The notes beneath the pieces were generated by a model, which made no database searches, was not told where the DNA came from, and saw only the letters and a list, made by a program, of their open reading frames with translations. Source: Halomonas sp. GT (GTDB lineage: Bacteria > Pseudomonadota > Gammaproteobacteria > Pseudomonadales > Halomonadaceae). Taken from it: a DNA stretch of 64,000 nucleotides. The stretch spans positions 2,480,001 through 2,544,000 of the forward strand of contig NZ_CP020562.1 in assembly GCF_002082565.1 (NCBI RefSeq). Reading direction: 5' to 3'. Below are positions 49,247 through 60,667 of the stretch, piece after piece (position 1 is the first letter of the stretch; each line of letters opens with the position of its first letter). Position numbers and translations under genes: made by a program.

Positions 49247-50754
49247 TCCAGCATCTGATTGTTTTACCCGTGGTGATACCGTTAGTCGCGGGTATTTTGT
49301 TGCTTTATCAACGCCAGGGCTTGGTGCGCTATAAGCGTGCCGTCAGCGTTGCCGCCTCGATACTCCTGTTGTTCGTCTCAATAGCGCTGGTTAACCAAGC
49401 GGCGAGTGGCGACATTACTTACTACGCGCTGGGCGACTGGCAACCACCATTTGGCGTGGTGCTGGTGTTGGATCGCTTGTCGGCATTGATGGTGTTAGTA
49501 ACCGCTATTTTAGCGGTCGGTGCGGTTATTTTTGCCTGCGGCGGTGATGATGAAAAAGGCAGTAACTTCCACGGCCTATTTCAATGGCAATTGCTAGGCA
49601 TTAACGGTGCTTTTTTAACCGGTGACCTGTTTAACCTCTTCGTATTTTTCGAAGTGCTACTTCTGGCCTCTTACGCATTACTGCTGCATGGTGGCGGTAA
49701 AGCACGTATCCAAGCCAGTGTTCACTATGTCGTGCTTAACTTAGCGGGCTCCTCACTGTTTCTGATCGCCGTAGGCATTTTATATGGTGCAACGGGCACG
49801 CTGAACATGGCTGACATGGCGAATAAGCTGCCCAACCTACCCGCTGAGCGCGAAGGCTTAGTCACCGCTGGGGCATTGATGCTGCTGGTGGTTTTCGGTT
49901 TAAAAGCCGCTATTTTGCCTCTCTACTTTTGGTTGCCACGCGCTTATGCTGCCGCGCCAGCGCCAGTGGCAGCGCTATTTGCCATTATGACAAAAGTAGG
50001 TATTTACGCGATTTTGCGCGTTTATTCACTAATATTCAGCGATCAGGCGGGTGATTTAGTAGCGCTAGAACAACCTTGGGTATGGTGGTTAGCGCTAGCA
50101 ACGCTAGCCGCAGCAGGTGTAGGCGTTATGGCCGCCCGTGATCTTCGTCTGCTAATAGCGTACTTGGTGCTTATTTCAGTAGGCACGTTACTGGCCGGAA
50201 TTGGCATGCGCACTCCAGCGGCGACATCTGCACTGCTTTATTATCTTATTCATACGACGTTAATTACTGGCGGCCTTTTCCTACTAGCTGAGATGATTGG
50301 CCTACAGCGGGGAAAACCAGGCACCCGCATCGTCAAAGGCCGCCCATTGGTTCAAGGGAATGCACTGGCACTTACTTTTTTTATCGGTGCCATTGCCGTG
50401 GCCGGGTTACCGCCGCTATCCGGTGCTTTAGGGAAGGCGCTGATGCTTAACGCCGCCGGGGGTGGTGAGCGCCTGTGGCTTTGGCCTCTGTTACTATTAA
50501 CGAGTCTGGCGTCGTTAATTGCGCTATCTCGTGCAGGCTCTACGCTATTTTGGCGCAGCCACCGTGGCAACCCAAGTGGTAGCCCTCTATCCCGTTACCA
50601 GTGGATTGGCATGCTTTGGCTGCTTAGCGCGGCCCCCCTTATGGTGGCCTTCGCAGGGCCCGTCAGTAGCTACACTCAAGCCACCGGAGAGCAGTTGGCC
50701 AACCCCCAACAGCTGATTAATTCGCTTCTGCCAGATGCTGGAGACGCCCAATGA
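49243..50754 (+). CDS. mrpD: Mrp antiporter subunit D
   Basis: NuoM/NuoN-like antiporter subunit, 503 residues with about 14 membrane helices; with MrpA it is thought to carry protons. Key parts: LFNLFVFFEVLLLASYALL near 127-145 with the helix-5 Glu, and AILPLYFWLPRAYAAAPAPVAALFAIMTKVG near 223-253 with Lys250. Overlaps mrpC and mrpE by four bases each, so subunits are probably made in balance. Confidence 0.97.
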   Translation: MIQHLIVLPVVIPLVAGILLLYQRQGLVRYKRAVSVAASILLLFVSIALVNQAASGDITYYALGDWQPPFGVVLVLDRLSALMVLVTAILAVGAVIFACGGDDEKGSNFHGLFQWQLLGINGAFLTGDLFNLFVFFEVLLLASYALLLHGGGKARIQASVHYVVLNLAGSSLFLIAVGILYGATGTLNMADMANKLPNLPAEREGLVTAGALMLLVVFGLKAAILPLYFWLPRAYAAAPAPVAALFAIMTKVGIYAILRVYSLIFSDQAGDLVALEQPWVWWLALATLAAAGVGVMAARDLRLLIAYLVLISVGTLLAGIGMRTPAATSALLYYLIHTTLITGGLFLLAEMIGLQRGKPGTRIVKGRPLVQGNALALTFFIGAIAVAGLPPLSGALGKALMLNAAGGGERLWLWPLLLLTSLASLIALSRAGSTLFWRSHRGNPSGSPLSRYQWIGMLWLLSAAPLMVAFAGPVSSYTQATGEQLANPQQLINSLLPDAGDAQ

Positions 50755-51248
50755 TTGCCCCCCGCGCTTGGCTCCCTACGCCGGTACTATCACTGCTGCT
50801 ACTGTTGGTATGGCTATTACTTGTGCGTAGCTTTGCGTTTGGTCAGATTGTGCTAGGCGGCGCGCTGGCCATCCTCATCCCGTTATTGACCCATCGCTTT
50901 TGGGACGCACGCCCACGCATTGGTAAACCGCTCAAACTGTTGCGTTTTGTACTTCGCGTTTTAGGCGATATTGTCATTGCCAATTTCGAAGTTGCTTACT
51001 TAATTGCTAATCCCTGGCGTAAAGTCAAACCACACTTTATTGAATACCCGCTAATGCTTGAAGAACGCTTCACCATTACACTTCTCGCAAGCACCATTAG
51101 CCTAACCCCAGGAACAGTTTCAGCGAATTTGAGAATGGATGGAAAATCGTTGCTCATTCATGCACTTGATGTAGATGACGAGGACGCCTTAATTGCCCAA
51201 ATTCGCGAGCGCTATGAGCGCCCCCTTAAGGAGATTTACGAATGCTAA
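50751..51248 (+). CDS. mrpE: Mrp antiporter subunit E
   Basis: Small membrane subunit, 165 residues, with two N-terminal helices (about 10-45) and a soluble C-terminal domain. The segment SLTPGTVSANLRMDGKSLLIHALD near 115-138 is the MrpE hallmark. ATGA overlap with mrpD and a 7-base overlap with mrpF. Confidence 0.96.
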   Translation: MIAPRAWLPTPVLSLLLLLVWLLLVRSFAFGQIVLGGALAILIPLLTHRFWDARPRIGKPLKLLRFVLRVLGDIVIANFEVAYLIANPWRKVKPHFIEYPLMLEERFTITLLASTISLTPGTVSANLRMDGKSLLIHALDVDDEDALIAQIRERYERPLKEIYEC

Positions 51249-51511
51249 GCGTTGCACTCGTGATCACTTTAGCGCTGGTAGTAATGGCGCTACTGATGAA
51301 TCTTTATCGCCTTACTATTGGCCCTGACCTGCCAGATCGCGTGCTGGCACTCGACACCATGTATGTCAATTCGATTGCGCTAATCGTTCTGCTGGGACTG
51401 TGGCTCAACAGCAAGACCTACTTTGAGTCTGCGCTGTTAATTGCCATGCTTGGTTTTATCAGCACGGTGGCCGTATGTAAGTACATTTTACGCGGGGATA
51501 TTATCGAATGA
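51242..51511 (+). CDS. mrpF: Mrp antiporter subunit F
   Basis: Very small hydrophobic subunit, 89 residues with three helices (about 1-22, 34-54, 58-80). The motif GPDLPDRVLALDTM near 24-37 is conserved in MrpF/PhaF. Located between E and G as usual; the next gene starts 28 bases later. Confidence 0.95.
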   Translation: MLSVALVITLALVVMALLMNLYRLTIGPDLPDRVLALDTMYVNSIALIVLLGLWLNSKTYFESALLIAMLGFISTVAVCKYILRGDIIE

Positions 51512-51539
51512 ACCGTGTAACGCCTCAGGAGATGCGCCA

Positions 51540-51926
51540 ATGTCGTTTTTTGTCGAAGCGCTAATTTCATTACTGTTGGTAGCAGGCGGCATTTTCGTCT
51601 TTATCGGCTCACTGGGTCTCGCTCACCTGAGAGACTTCTACATGCGTCTGCATGGCCCCACCAAGGCCACCACACTCGGCATAGGCTGCATGCTTGTCGC
51701 CTCAATGGGTTACTTTTGGAGCATCGACGGTAAGCCTGACGCGCAAGAACTGCTAATCACTCTGTTTTTGTTCATTACTGCACCAGTTAGTGCTCACTTG
51801 CTTGCCAAAACGGGCCTTCACATGCAGCTAAAGCACGCAGATAAGACCCAAGGTAAGCCAGTAGAACTTCGCTCAGAAGAAGTCGGTGAAAAACCCGTTC
51901 CGCACCCTGACAAGGGACATGGGTAA
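51540..51926 (+). CDS. mrpG: Mrp antiporter subunit G
   Basis: Last subunit of the Mrp complex, 128 residues from ATG 51540 (AGGAG is 8 bases upstream); a longer frame from 51441 runs inside mrpF and is rejected. Three helices (about 8-30, 45-65, 72-92). The MrpG motif GLAHLRDFYMRLHGPTKATTLG near 26-47 is complete. The C-terminal 35 residues are charged and probably cytoplasmic. A strong terminator follows 29 bases later. Confidence 0.95.
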   Translation: MSFFVEALISLLLVAGGIFVFIGSLGLAHLRDFYMRLHGPTKATTLGIGCMLVASMGYFWSIDGKPDAQELLITLFLFITAPVSAHLLAKTGLHMQLKHADKTQGKPVELRSEEVGEKPVPHPDKGHG

Positions 51927-51955
51927 AAGGCAAGAACATTCGTTCTTGGTTGCTT

Positions 51956-51986
51956 AGCGCTGGCTGAAACGCCAGCGCTTTTTATA
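51956..51986 (+). terminator. Terminator of the mrp operon
   Basis: AGCGCTGGC, loop TGAAAC, GCCAGCGCT (51956-51979) then TTTTATATTT: a perfect 9-pair stem with a U-rich tail. A smaller hairpin CAAGAAC/GTTCTTG lies just before it (51931-51948). Confidence 0.94.
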
Positions 51987-52069
51987 TTTCAACGACGCGA
52001 GACAGTAGTGGGAAGCGACACTTTCCGGTAAGCTCCTTGCGTTTTGTTAGCCTGTTTTGAGGTAATTAT

Positions 52070-52903
52070 ATGTGGAGCCTGCTCAGGTTGTCGGCACTGT
52101 CATTAACCACGTTGATGATAGCGGGTTGCTCAGACCCCAAAATAGACACAAGCTCAATGCCAGCCGCCGTGGTATCCGTTGAGAAAGTGCGCGACTCACT
52201 CCCCACCTACAAGCGCGATGAGTTTGATCAAGCATTAACGATCATTGCCATGTCCTCGTTTAGCGGCATCGATTTACTCAATGCCCAACGTATGAATGCC
52301 GCCGAAATTGCCGAGTCAGCGAATGCCTACATGCATGGCCTAACGGGCGATGAGATTATAGAGCGCGCCGATAAAATGCTGCGCGAACGTCGTGCCCGCG
52401 AACGCGAGCAGGCGCTTCAAACGCTTGATCGTCTAGAAACCAAACAAGCACGAGCTAAGCACGACCAACAACAGCGCGCCCGAGTGAGCATTGAAAGTGC
52501 CGACTACTACATCAGCACTAGCCCCTACGGTGCATTCGAACCCGTCATTGATCTTCAGGTAACTAATAGTTCTGACCAAGAGGTATCAGAACTGTTTTTA
52601 CATGGCGTATTGACCAGCCCAGGACGCGAGACACCGTGGGTCGATGAAACGTTTTACTATGTTATTGCTGGCGGCCTGGCACCCGGCGAGACCGCACAAT
52701 GGAGCCTTGCCCCAAACCGTTTCGGCCCCTGGGGAAATGACCAGATTCCCCGTGATACAGAGCTAACCATAACGCTACAGGGGGTAAATAACGCGCAAGG
52801 TGAGCCACTTTGGGATTCACCATCGCTTAGCGAAAATGAGGCCGCGAAACTAGAAGCCCTTCGTGCGGAGTATGGCGGGGTTAACGCCCATACTGACAGC
52901 TAG
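52070..52903 (+). CDS. Lipoprotein of unknown function (DUF6694-like N-terminus)
   Basis: The 277 residues begin with a lipoprotein signal ending LMIAGC (Cys20), then SDPKIDTSS. The early part (about 23-105, with VEKVRDSLPTYKRDEFDQAL) resembles the small DUF6694 lipoproteins as I recall them; this match is uncertain. Residues about 105-140 form a charged coiled coil rich in Arg, Glu and Gln. The C-terminal part (about 142-260) has alternating hydrophobic strands and GLAPGETAQWSL, suggesting a beta-sandwich. The ribosome site TGAGG is 8 bases from the ATG. It is a single-gene unit between mrpG and serB. No function can be assigned. Confidence 0.8.
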   Translation: MWSLLRLSALSLTTLMIAGCSDPKIDTSSMPAAVVSVEKVRDSLPTYKRDEFDQALTIIAMSSFSGIDLLNAQRMNAAEIAESANAYMHGLTGDEIIERADKMLRERRAREREQALQTLDRLETKQARAKHDQQQRARVSIESADYYISTSPYGAFEPVIDLQVTNSSDQEVSELFLHGVLTSPGRETPWVDETFYYVIAGGLAPGETAQWSLAPNRFGPWGNDQIPRDTELTITLQGVNNAQGEPLWDSPSLSENEAAKLEALRAEYGGVNAHTDS

Positions 52904-52952
52904 GGCTAGGGCGGTGCTAAGGCGCCGCCTGCTCACTTGGTAGCATTATCAG

Positions 52953-54158
52953 TTAGTCGATCAGATCTGCTTCCCGATACCCAATTAAATACAGTACCGC
53001 ATCAATTCCCAACGTTGAAATTGCTTGGCGAGCTTGTGCGCGAACCATCGGCTTGGCACGAAACGCAATCCCAAGCCCCGCTTTTGCCAGCATTTTAAGA
53101 TCGTTAGCACCATCCCCAACGGCAATGGTCTGCTCTAAGGTGAAGCCTTCCCGTAACGCAATTTGCTCTAATAGGTCGGCTTTTCGCTGCGCATCGACAA
53201 TCGGTTCTTTCACGTCACCGGTCACTTTGCCATTTTCAATGACCAGCTCGTTAGCGTGAATTTCATCAAAGCCAAGCTTGTCCTGCAGATGGCGGGCAAA
53301 GTAGGTAAAGCCCCCAGACAATATCACCGTGCGGTAACCAAAACGCTTTAAGTTAGCCATTAACCGCTCAACGCCATCCATTAATGGCAGTTCGGCAGCA
53401 ATTTCTTTTAAGACCGACTCGTCTAAACCGGCTAGTTTACTCATACGTTCGCGGAAGCTTTCTTGAAAATCAAGCTCACCACGCATCGCTCGTTCGGTCA
53501 CATCAGCGACTTCATCTCCGACCCCATGTCGGCGGGCTAGCTCATCAATCACCTCGGTCTTGATCAGCGTAGAATCCATATCAAAGCACACTAAACGACG
53601 ATGCCGACGCCAGATAGTATCTTCTTGAATAGCAATATCGACACCATGCTGCGCACCTAGCGCAAGCGCCTTTTCGCGCAAGGCTTCTAACTCTGCATCA
53701 CTTCCCCTGAGCCAACATTCAACACAAGCACCGTTAGCAGGCGAGTCACCTTCAAGCGCTTCGCGGCCTGAAAGACGGTGAATGAGTTCAACAGTGAGAC
53801 CAAACTCTGCGGTCAGCGATCCTACTTCAGCTAATATTCCGGCAGGCAGCTTAGGGGCTAGCAGGCTCAAGATTAGTCTTGGTTGACTGGCCTGCTCACT
53901 CCAGCGCTGATAGTCGTCACCACTCACCGCAATGGCCTGCACGTCTAGCCCTAGCGTATCTCCCGCTTCACTAAGGGCGGCTTCCAAAGCGCTGTCCTGA
54001 TCAAGCCCCACCAGCATTTCCAAAGAGAGCATGCCAAACGTCACGCTTTGATTAATATCCAACAGCCGGGCACGCCCAGCCGCCAACGCATTACCCAAGC
54101 CAGCTAACTGCCCTGGGCGCGCAACTCCAGTCGCACGAATCAAATAACGTGTTGCCAT
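52953..54158 (-). CDS. serB: Phosphoserine phosphatase
   Basis: Final enzyme of serine synthesis, in the HAD superfamily. The 401 residues include two N-terminal ACT-like segments (about 5-170), then the HAD domain: nucleophile Asp193 in CFDMDSTLI (Asp195 as acid/base), ILSGGFTYFA near 279-288, and GDGANDLKMLAKAGLGIAF near 347-365. Long, ACT-bearing SerB proteins of this size are common in Pseudomonas relatives. It starts 3 bases after the parC stop, so it is likely read with parC. Confidence 0.97.
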   Translation of the reverse strand: MATRYLIRATGVARPGQLAGLGNALAAGRARLLDINQSVTFGMLSLEMLVGLDQDSALEAALSEAGDTLGLDVQAIAVSGDDYQRWSEQASQPRLILSLLAPKLPAGILAEVGSLTAEFGLTVELIHRLSGREALEGDSPANGACVECWLRGSDAELEALREKALALGAQHGVDIAIQEDTIWRRHRRLVCFDMDSTLIKTEVIDELARRHGVGDEVADVTERAMRGELDFQESFRERMSKLAGLDESVLKEIAAELPLMDGVERLMANLKRFGYRTVILSGGFTYFARHLQDKLGFDEIHANELVIENGKVTGDVKEPIVDAQRKADLLEQIALREGFTLEQTIAVGDGANDLKMLAKAGLGIAFRAKPMVRAQARQAISTLGIDAVLYLIGYREADLID

Positions 54159-54161
54159 GAC

Positions 54162-56417
54162 TTACTCCCCTGCCTCTAAACAATCTACTTTTTGGAAACC
54201 ACGGGGCAGTTTGCTGCCTCGTCTACCGCGTTCACCACGATAATACGCGAGATCGTCGGCTTTCAGGGTTAGCTTACGCTTACCAGCATGGATAATGAGT
54301 TCACCACCCTCTGCCACAACGGCCATATCACGTACAAACTCCTCACGTCGAGCCGCACGCGGGCCAGGAATATCGAGCATTTTGTTGCCTTTCCCTTTGG
54401 CCATTTCAGGCAGTTGGTCTAACGGGAACAGCAGCAGCCTGCCTTCATTGGAAACCGATGCTACCCAATGGCCTTCGCCTTCCGGCACTTCCATGGGGGC
54501 CATGACGCTGCACCCTTTAGGAACACTCAGTACCGCTTTACCGGCTTTATTTTTGCCTGTCAGGGCCTCGAGCTGCGCGACAAAACCATAACCACCATCA
54601 CTGGCCAACACGTATCGCTTGGTGGGCGGCGCCAGCATTAGCCCTGCCATGCGCGCACCTGCCGACACGTTAACACGGCCGGTAACGGGTTCACCCTGGC
54701 CTCGGGCACTAGGCAGGTTATGCGCCGCTAGGGTATAAGCGCGGCCAGTATCGTCTAACAACACCAGCGGTTGATTGGTTTTACCACGAGCCGCCAGTTG
54801 GAAACTGTCACCGGCCTTGTAGGAGAGCCCTTCCGGATCGATATCATGGCCTTTCGCCGCACGAATCCAGCCTTTTTCCGACAACACGACGGTAATCGGA
54901 TCAGCACCTAACAACTCAACTTCAGAGAGCGCTTTTGCTTCACTACGCTCAACCAGCGGCGAACGACGCGCATCACCATGCTCTTTACCCGCCGCGCGAA
55001 TCTCCTTTTCAATTAACGTGGTTAGCTTGGCTTCACTACCTAGCAAGCCTTGCAGCGACTTGCGCTCTTTCTCAAGCTCATCTTGCTCGCCGCGAATTTT
55101 CATCTCTTCTAGCTTGGCAAGATGGCGCAATCGCAGCTCTAGGATCGCCTCTGCCTGCCGCTCAGAAAGATCAAAAGCAGCGATCAACGCTGATTTAGGC
55201 TCATCCTCTTCACGAATAATACGGATCACTTCATCAAGATCGAGGTAAGCCGTTAGTAAGCCTTCTAGAATATGCAGACGGTCTTCGACTTTACTTAGAC
55301 GATGTTCTAAACGACGGCGTACTGTCGCTCGCCGAAAACGCAGCCACTCGCCCAGCATATCGGGTAGCGGCATCACGCGGGGGCGGCCATCCAGGCCAAT
55401 CACGTTCATGTTCACCCGCACATTCTTTTCTAAATCCGTGGTGGCGAACAGGTGTGCCATCAACGATTCAACATCCACACGGTTAGAACGTGGCTCAATT
55501 ACTAGGCGAGTAGGCTCTTCATGGGTAGACTCATCACGCAGGTCGGCTACCATCGGCAGCTTTTTGGCCTGCATTTGCGCAGCGATCTGCTCCAACACTT
55601 TGGCACCGCTGACCTGATAAGGCACAGCGGTAATCACGATATTAGCCTCTTCACGCACATAGCGAGCGCGCAGTTTGACCGAACCACGGCCTGTTTCGTA
55701 GAGCTTACGTAGGTCTTCTTTCGGCGTGATGATTTCGGCATCGGTGGGAAAATCGGGCGCGGGTACAAATTCCATCAGATCGACAGTGGTCGCTTCCGGG
55801 TTCCGCAACAGATGACAGGTCGCCTCTACCACCTCAGACACGTTGTGAGGCGGTATATCGGTTGCCATTCCGACCGCGATGCCTGTACCGCCGTTAAGTA
55901 ACACATGCGGCAAACGCGCTGGAAGCACTACCGGCTCTTGCATCGTGCCATCGAAGTTGGGAGTCCAGTCCACGTTGCCCTGGCCTAACTCGCTGAGCAG
56001 CACTTCAGCAAACTTAGAAAGCTTGGCTTCTGTGTAGCGCATGGCAGCAAAGGATTTAGGGTCATCAGGGCTACCCCAGTTGCCTTGCCCGTCTACTAGC
56101 GGATAGCGATAGCTAAACGACTGGGCCATTAGCACCATTGCTTCATAGCAAGCGCTATCGCCATGGGGGTGAAACTTACCCAGTACATCACCGACGGTAC
56201 GTGCCGACTTTTTGTATTTGGCATTAGCATGCAGCGCCAATTCACGCATGGCATAAATAATGCGCCGCTGCACAGGTTTCATCCCATCGCCAATATTGGG
56301 TAAGGCGCGGTCTAAAATGACGTACATCGAGTAGTCGAGGTACGCTTTTTCGGTGTAATCGCGCAGGGACAGCCGTTCGACGTCACCCTCTGCTACCTGA
56401 ATATCCATGTCGATCAT
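54162..56417 (-). CDS. parC: DNA topoisomerase IV subunit A
   Basis: Breakage-reunion subunit of topoisomerase IV, which unlinks daughter chromosomes. The 751 residues match ParC, not the longer GyrA. The active Tyr128 is in [12 protein letters not shown]. The quinolone region reads [13 protein letters not shown] with Ser88 and Glu92, equivalent to E. coli Ser80 and Glu84, so no classic resistance change is seen. The C-terminal beta-pinwheel domain (from about 500) is complete but lacks a GyrA box. A terminator hairpin lies 17-38 bases before the ATG. Unusually, a chemoreceptor gene separates it from parE. Confidence 0.97.
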   Translation of the reverse strand: MIDMDIQVAEGDVERLSLRDYTEKAYLDYSMYVILDRALPNIGDGMKPVQRRIIYAMRELALHANAKYKKSARTVGDVLGKFHPHGDSACYEAMVLMAQSFSYRYPLVDGQGNWGSPDDPKSFAAMRYTEAKLSKFAEVLLSELGQGNVDWTPNFDGTMQEPVVLPARLPHVLLNGGTGIAVGMATDIPPHNVSEVVEATCHLLRNPEATTVDLMEFVPAPDFPTDAEIITPKEDLRKLYETGRGSVKLRARYVREEANIVITAVPYQVSGAKVLEQIAAQMQAKKLPMVADLRDESTHEEPTRLVIEPRSNRVDVESLMAHLFATTDLEKNVRVNMNVIGLDGRPRVMPLPDMLGEWLRFRRATVRRRLEHRLSKVEDRLHILEGLLTAYLDLDEVIRIIREEDEPKSALIAAFDLSERQAEAILELRLRHLAKLEEMKIRGEQDELEKERKSLQGLLGSEAKLTTLIEKEIRAAGKEHGDARRSPLVERSEAKALSEVELLGADPITVVLSEKGWIRAAKGHDIDPEGLSYKAGDSFQLAARGKTNQPLVLLDDTGRAYTLAAHNLPSARGQGEPVTGRVNVSAGARMAGLMLAPPTKRYVLASDGGYGFVAQLEALTGKNKAGKAVLSVPKGCSVMAPMEVPEGEGHWVASVSNEGRLLLFPLDQLPEMAKGKGNKMLDIPGPRAARREEFVRDMAVVAEGGELIIHAGKRKLTLKADDLAYYRGERGRRGSKLPRGFQKVDCLEAGE

Positions 56418-56433
56418 ATCCTACCTTAACAAC

Positions 56434-56455
56434 AAAACCGCCCCAGTCGGGGCGG
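56434..56455 (-). terminator. Terminator after the chemoreceptor gene, in the parC leader
   Basis: On the minus strand CCGCCCC, loop GACT, GGGGCGG is followed by TTTTGTTGTT. It begins 37 bases after the chemoreceptor stop and ends only 16 bases before the parC start codon. Confidence 0.92.
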
Positions 56456-56491
56456 CTGATAAGCGGACACGCGGCCACTTAGCATGGCGCG

Positions 56492-58459
56492 CTATGTTAA
56501 TTGATACCTTTCATGCGACGCACCCGACAGTGCAGGAGCCTGCGATACCGCCTGCGCACCGCCGTGAAACTCATCTAGCAAGCCTTTTAAACGCTGGGCC
56601 TGTAACGAAAGTTCATTAGCAGCCCCTGCGGCCTGGCTAACTAAGCCCGCATTCTGCTGGGTCACCGTATCCATCTGCGTTACCGCACGGTTAATCTCGT
56701 CAATGCCGTTGGTTTGTTCGCTCGAAGCTTGGCTGATTTCACTAATACGTGCTGTTACTTCCTCAATGGCGACTACAATCTCTTTCATAGCGGATTCAGC
56801 CTCTTGAGCATAACCGCTGCCCGTCGCGATCTGCTCAGACGTGGTTTTAATCAGCCCATTAATATTTCTAGCCGATGCAGCACTGCGCGAGGCAAGCTCA
56901 CGTACTTCACTGGCAACAACCGCAAAACCTCTCCCGTGCTCACCCGCACGCGCTGCTTCTACCGAGGCATTCAGCGCTAGTATGTTGGTTTGAAAAGCAA
57001 TATTTTCGATTACTTGAACAATTGAAGCGACTTCAACAGAGCTTTCGTTGATCGCTTCCATAGATTGCGCCAGCCTCGATACCTGTTGGCCGCCACGCTT
57101 TACTTTATCCGCTGATTCTTTTGCCCGCAGGTCGGCCTCTTGAGCGTTGTCAGCGTTTCGCTTCACCGTAGCCGCCATCTCTTCCATCGTTGATGACGTT
57201 TCCTGAAGAGAAGCCGCCTGTTGTTCTGTTCGGCTAGAAAGCTCCGTATTGCCTGCCGCTATTTCGGTGGATTCGCTGGCGATGGCATCGGCCACACTCC
57301 GCACATCACCAAATAGCCGCTGCAGTTTCTCCGAATATCGATTAACAGCACGACGCAGCTCGCCAATCTCATCTTCACGATAGATCGTTAGCTCTCGACT
57401 CGAGTTATCCTGACCCAGCTGATCGATTTGACGCGTAGTACTGCGTATTTGCGCTGGCAAAATACGGCCACCCCACCAGCCAAGTCCCAGCAAGAGTGCC
57501 AGCAAGGGAACGATAAATAGCAGCAGGTCACGTGTTAACGTGCGCGCCAAAGCTGTGACTTGCTCGCTAGGCGTTACTAGCCCAAGCGTCCACCCCGTAC
57601 GCGGCATGTCAAACAAGCGTACCTCAGCAGGCTCTGCTAACACGCCTGCGCTTTCGATGCTCGCTTGTTCCCGGCCAGCAGTTATCGCCGTAACAACAGG
57701 TTGAAGCCAAGGCATATCACGGACAACGTCAGCTAAACCTTTCATCTCATCAGAGGCTTGCTCTACTCCAGGCAGATCAATGACATTGCGCTCATTATCC
57801 AGCACAAAGGCGTAACCGCCAGTACTACCGCCATTTTCCGCAAGAAACTCAGCCACACCGCCTAGCTGCATATCAATGGTGGCTACACCTGAAAAAGCGC
57901 CATCGATATAATACGGAACACTACAGGTCACCATGGCAACCCCTGTCGCTGGGTCGCGGTACGCGGCAGACCAAACGCACTGCCCTGGCGTCGCATCGCG
58001 AGCACTGCTATACCATGCTTCGTCGTGGTATGGCGCAATAGTGCTTGCGTTATAATCATCCAGAAACTCCAACGCTCCCTGAGCATTACGTGCCCAGAAA
58101 AAACTGAAGCGCTCGACACCTGGCGAAAATGCGCCTGGCTCAGGCCAAATACCGCCTCCGGCAATTGTCATATTGCCGTTATCATCGACCACATTGGGCA
58201 GTGCTTGTTGGTAAATCGCTTCATCTTGAGGAAGCGACTCGGCTAACGCCGCTAAGCTCGAGGTATTCCCCTCGACGCGAGCCAGCTGGCCATTCAGCGC
58301 ATTCACGATAGAGCCGCCCGTACGCTCGATCAGTGACTGACTTGCATCGATCACCAGCGGCTGGCCACGCCATGCCATCACGCCGTAAATACTGACAGCC
58401 ATTAGTAGTGTTAACACCACTGCAGACAACGTTAACTGCCGAGAGATTGTGTTGAACAA
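56492..58459 (-). CDS. Methyl-accepting chemotaxis protein with Cache-type sensor
   Basis: Transmembrane chemoreceptor, 655 residues. TM1 is about 9-29; a large periplasmic Cache-like sensor (about 30-305) contains [16 protein letters not shown] and [14 protein letters not shown]2 is about 310-330; HAMP about 330-385; and the cytoplasmic signalling hairpin has its tip at [20 protein letters not shown] near 485-504 and [19 protein letters not shown]. It ends without a CheR-tethering NWETF-like tail. A sigma-28-type promoter lies 62-88 bases upstream and a terminator follows, so it is its own unit between parE and parC. The ligand is unknown; Cache domains often bind amino or organic acids. Confidence 0.95.
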   Translation of the reverse strand: MFNTISRQLTLSAVVLTLLMAVSIYGVMAWRGQPLVIDASQSLIERTGGSIVNALNGQLARVEGNTSSLAALAESLPQDEAIYQQALPNVVDDNGNMTIAGGGIWPEPGAFSPGVERFSFFWARNAQGALEFLDDYNASTIAPYHDEAWYSSARDATPGQCVWSAAYRDPATGVAMVTCSVPYYIDGAFSGVATIDMQLGGVAEFLAENGGSTGGYAFVLDNERNVIDLPGVEQASDEMKGLADVVRDMPWLQPVVTAITAGREQASIESAGVLAEPAEVRLFDMPRTGWTLGLVTPSEQVTALARTLTRDLLLFIVPLLALLLGLGWWGGRILPAQIRSTTRQIDQLGQDNSSRELTIYREDEIGELRRAVNRYSEKLQRLFGDVRSVADAIASESTEIAAGNTELSSRTEQQAASLQETSSTMEEMAATVKRNADNAQEADLRAKESADKVKRGGQQVSRLAQSMEAINESSVEVASIVQVIENIAFQTNILALNASVEAARAGEHGRGFAVVASEVRELASRSAASARNINGLIKTTSEQIATGSGYAQEAESAMKEIVVAIEEVTARISEISQASSEQTNGIDEINRAVTQMDTVTQQNAGLVSQAAGAANELSLQAQRLKGLLDEFHGGAQAVSQAPALSGASHERYQLT

Positions 58460-58520
58460 AGCTATTCCCCTGTCTATGAGCGTTTTTTACGCGTCTTAGT
58501 ATGTAAGCTACCTAATTCAA

Positions 58521-58547
58521 CTATCGGCCAAATAGCATGGCACTGTA
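58521..58547 (-). promoter_or_regulatory. Predicted FliA (sigma-28) promoter of the chemoreceptor gene
   Basis: On the minus strand TACA (58547-58544), exactly 15 bases, then GCCGATAG (58528-58521). The flagellar consensus is TAAA-N15-GCCGATAA, so 3 of 4 and 7 of 8 positions match with ideal spacing. Confidence 0.78.
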
Positions 58548-58632
58548 ATAATGCCGGTTAACGTCTGCCTGACGAGTTGGCTTCACATCTCTGGTCGTTA
58601 AAATAAGGCTGATGACACCTTTATAGGGATAA

Positions 58633-60555
<1,923 letters not shown>

Positions 60556-60667
60556 CTAGCAGCCGCTCTTAATTACTGAAACAAGTCATTAGCGGCTGGC
60601 AAAAGGACACAGGATAGCGGAAAAGAAAAAAGCTGTATATCCACCCATGAAAATGATGGATAACGTG

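Noticed and set aside
52910..52929. GC-rich hairpin between the lipoprotein gene and serB
   Set aside because: Eight pairs with one wobble and no T tract on either strand; too weak to call a terminator.
60571..60616. Long-loop inverted repeat CAGCCGCT/AGCGGCTG between pgi and parE
   Set aside because: The loop is over 20 bases and the T run lies beyond an extra segment, so it is not a convincing terminator.
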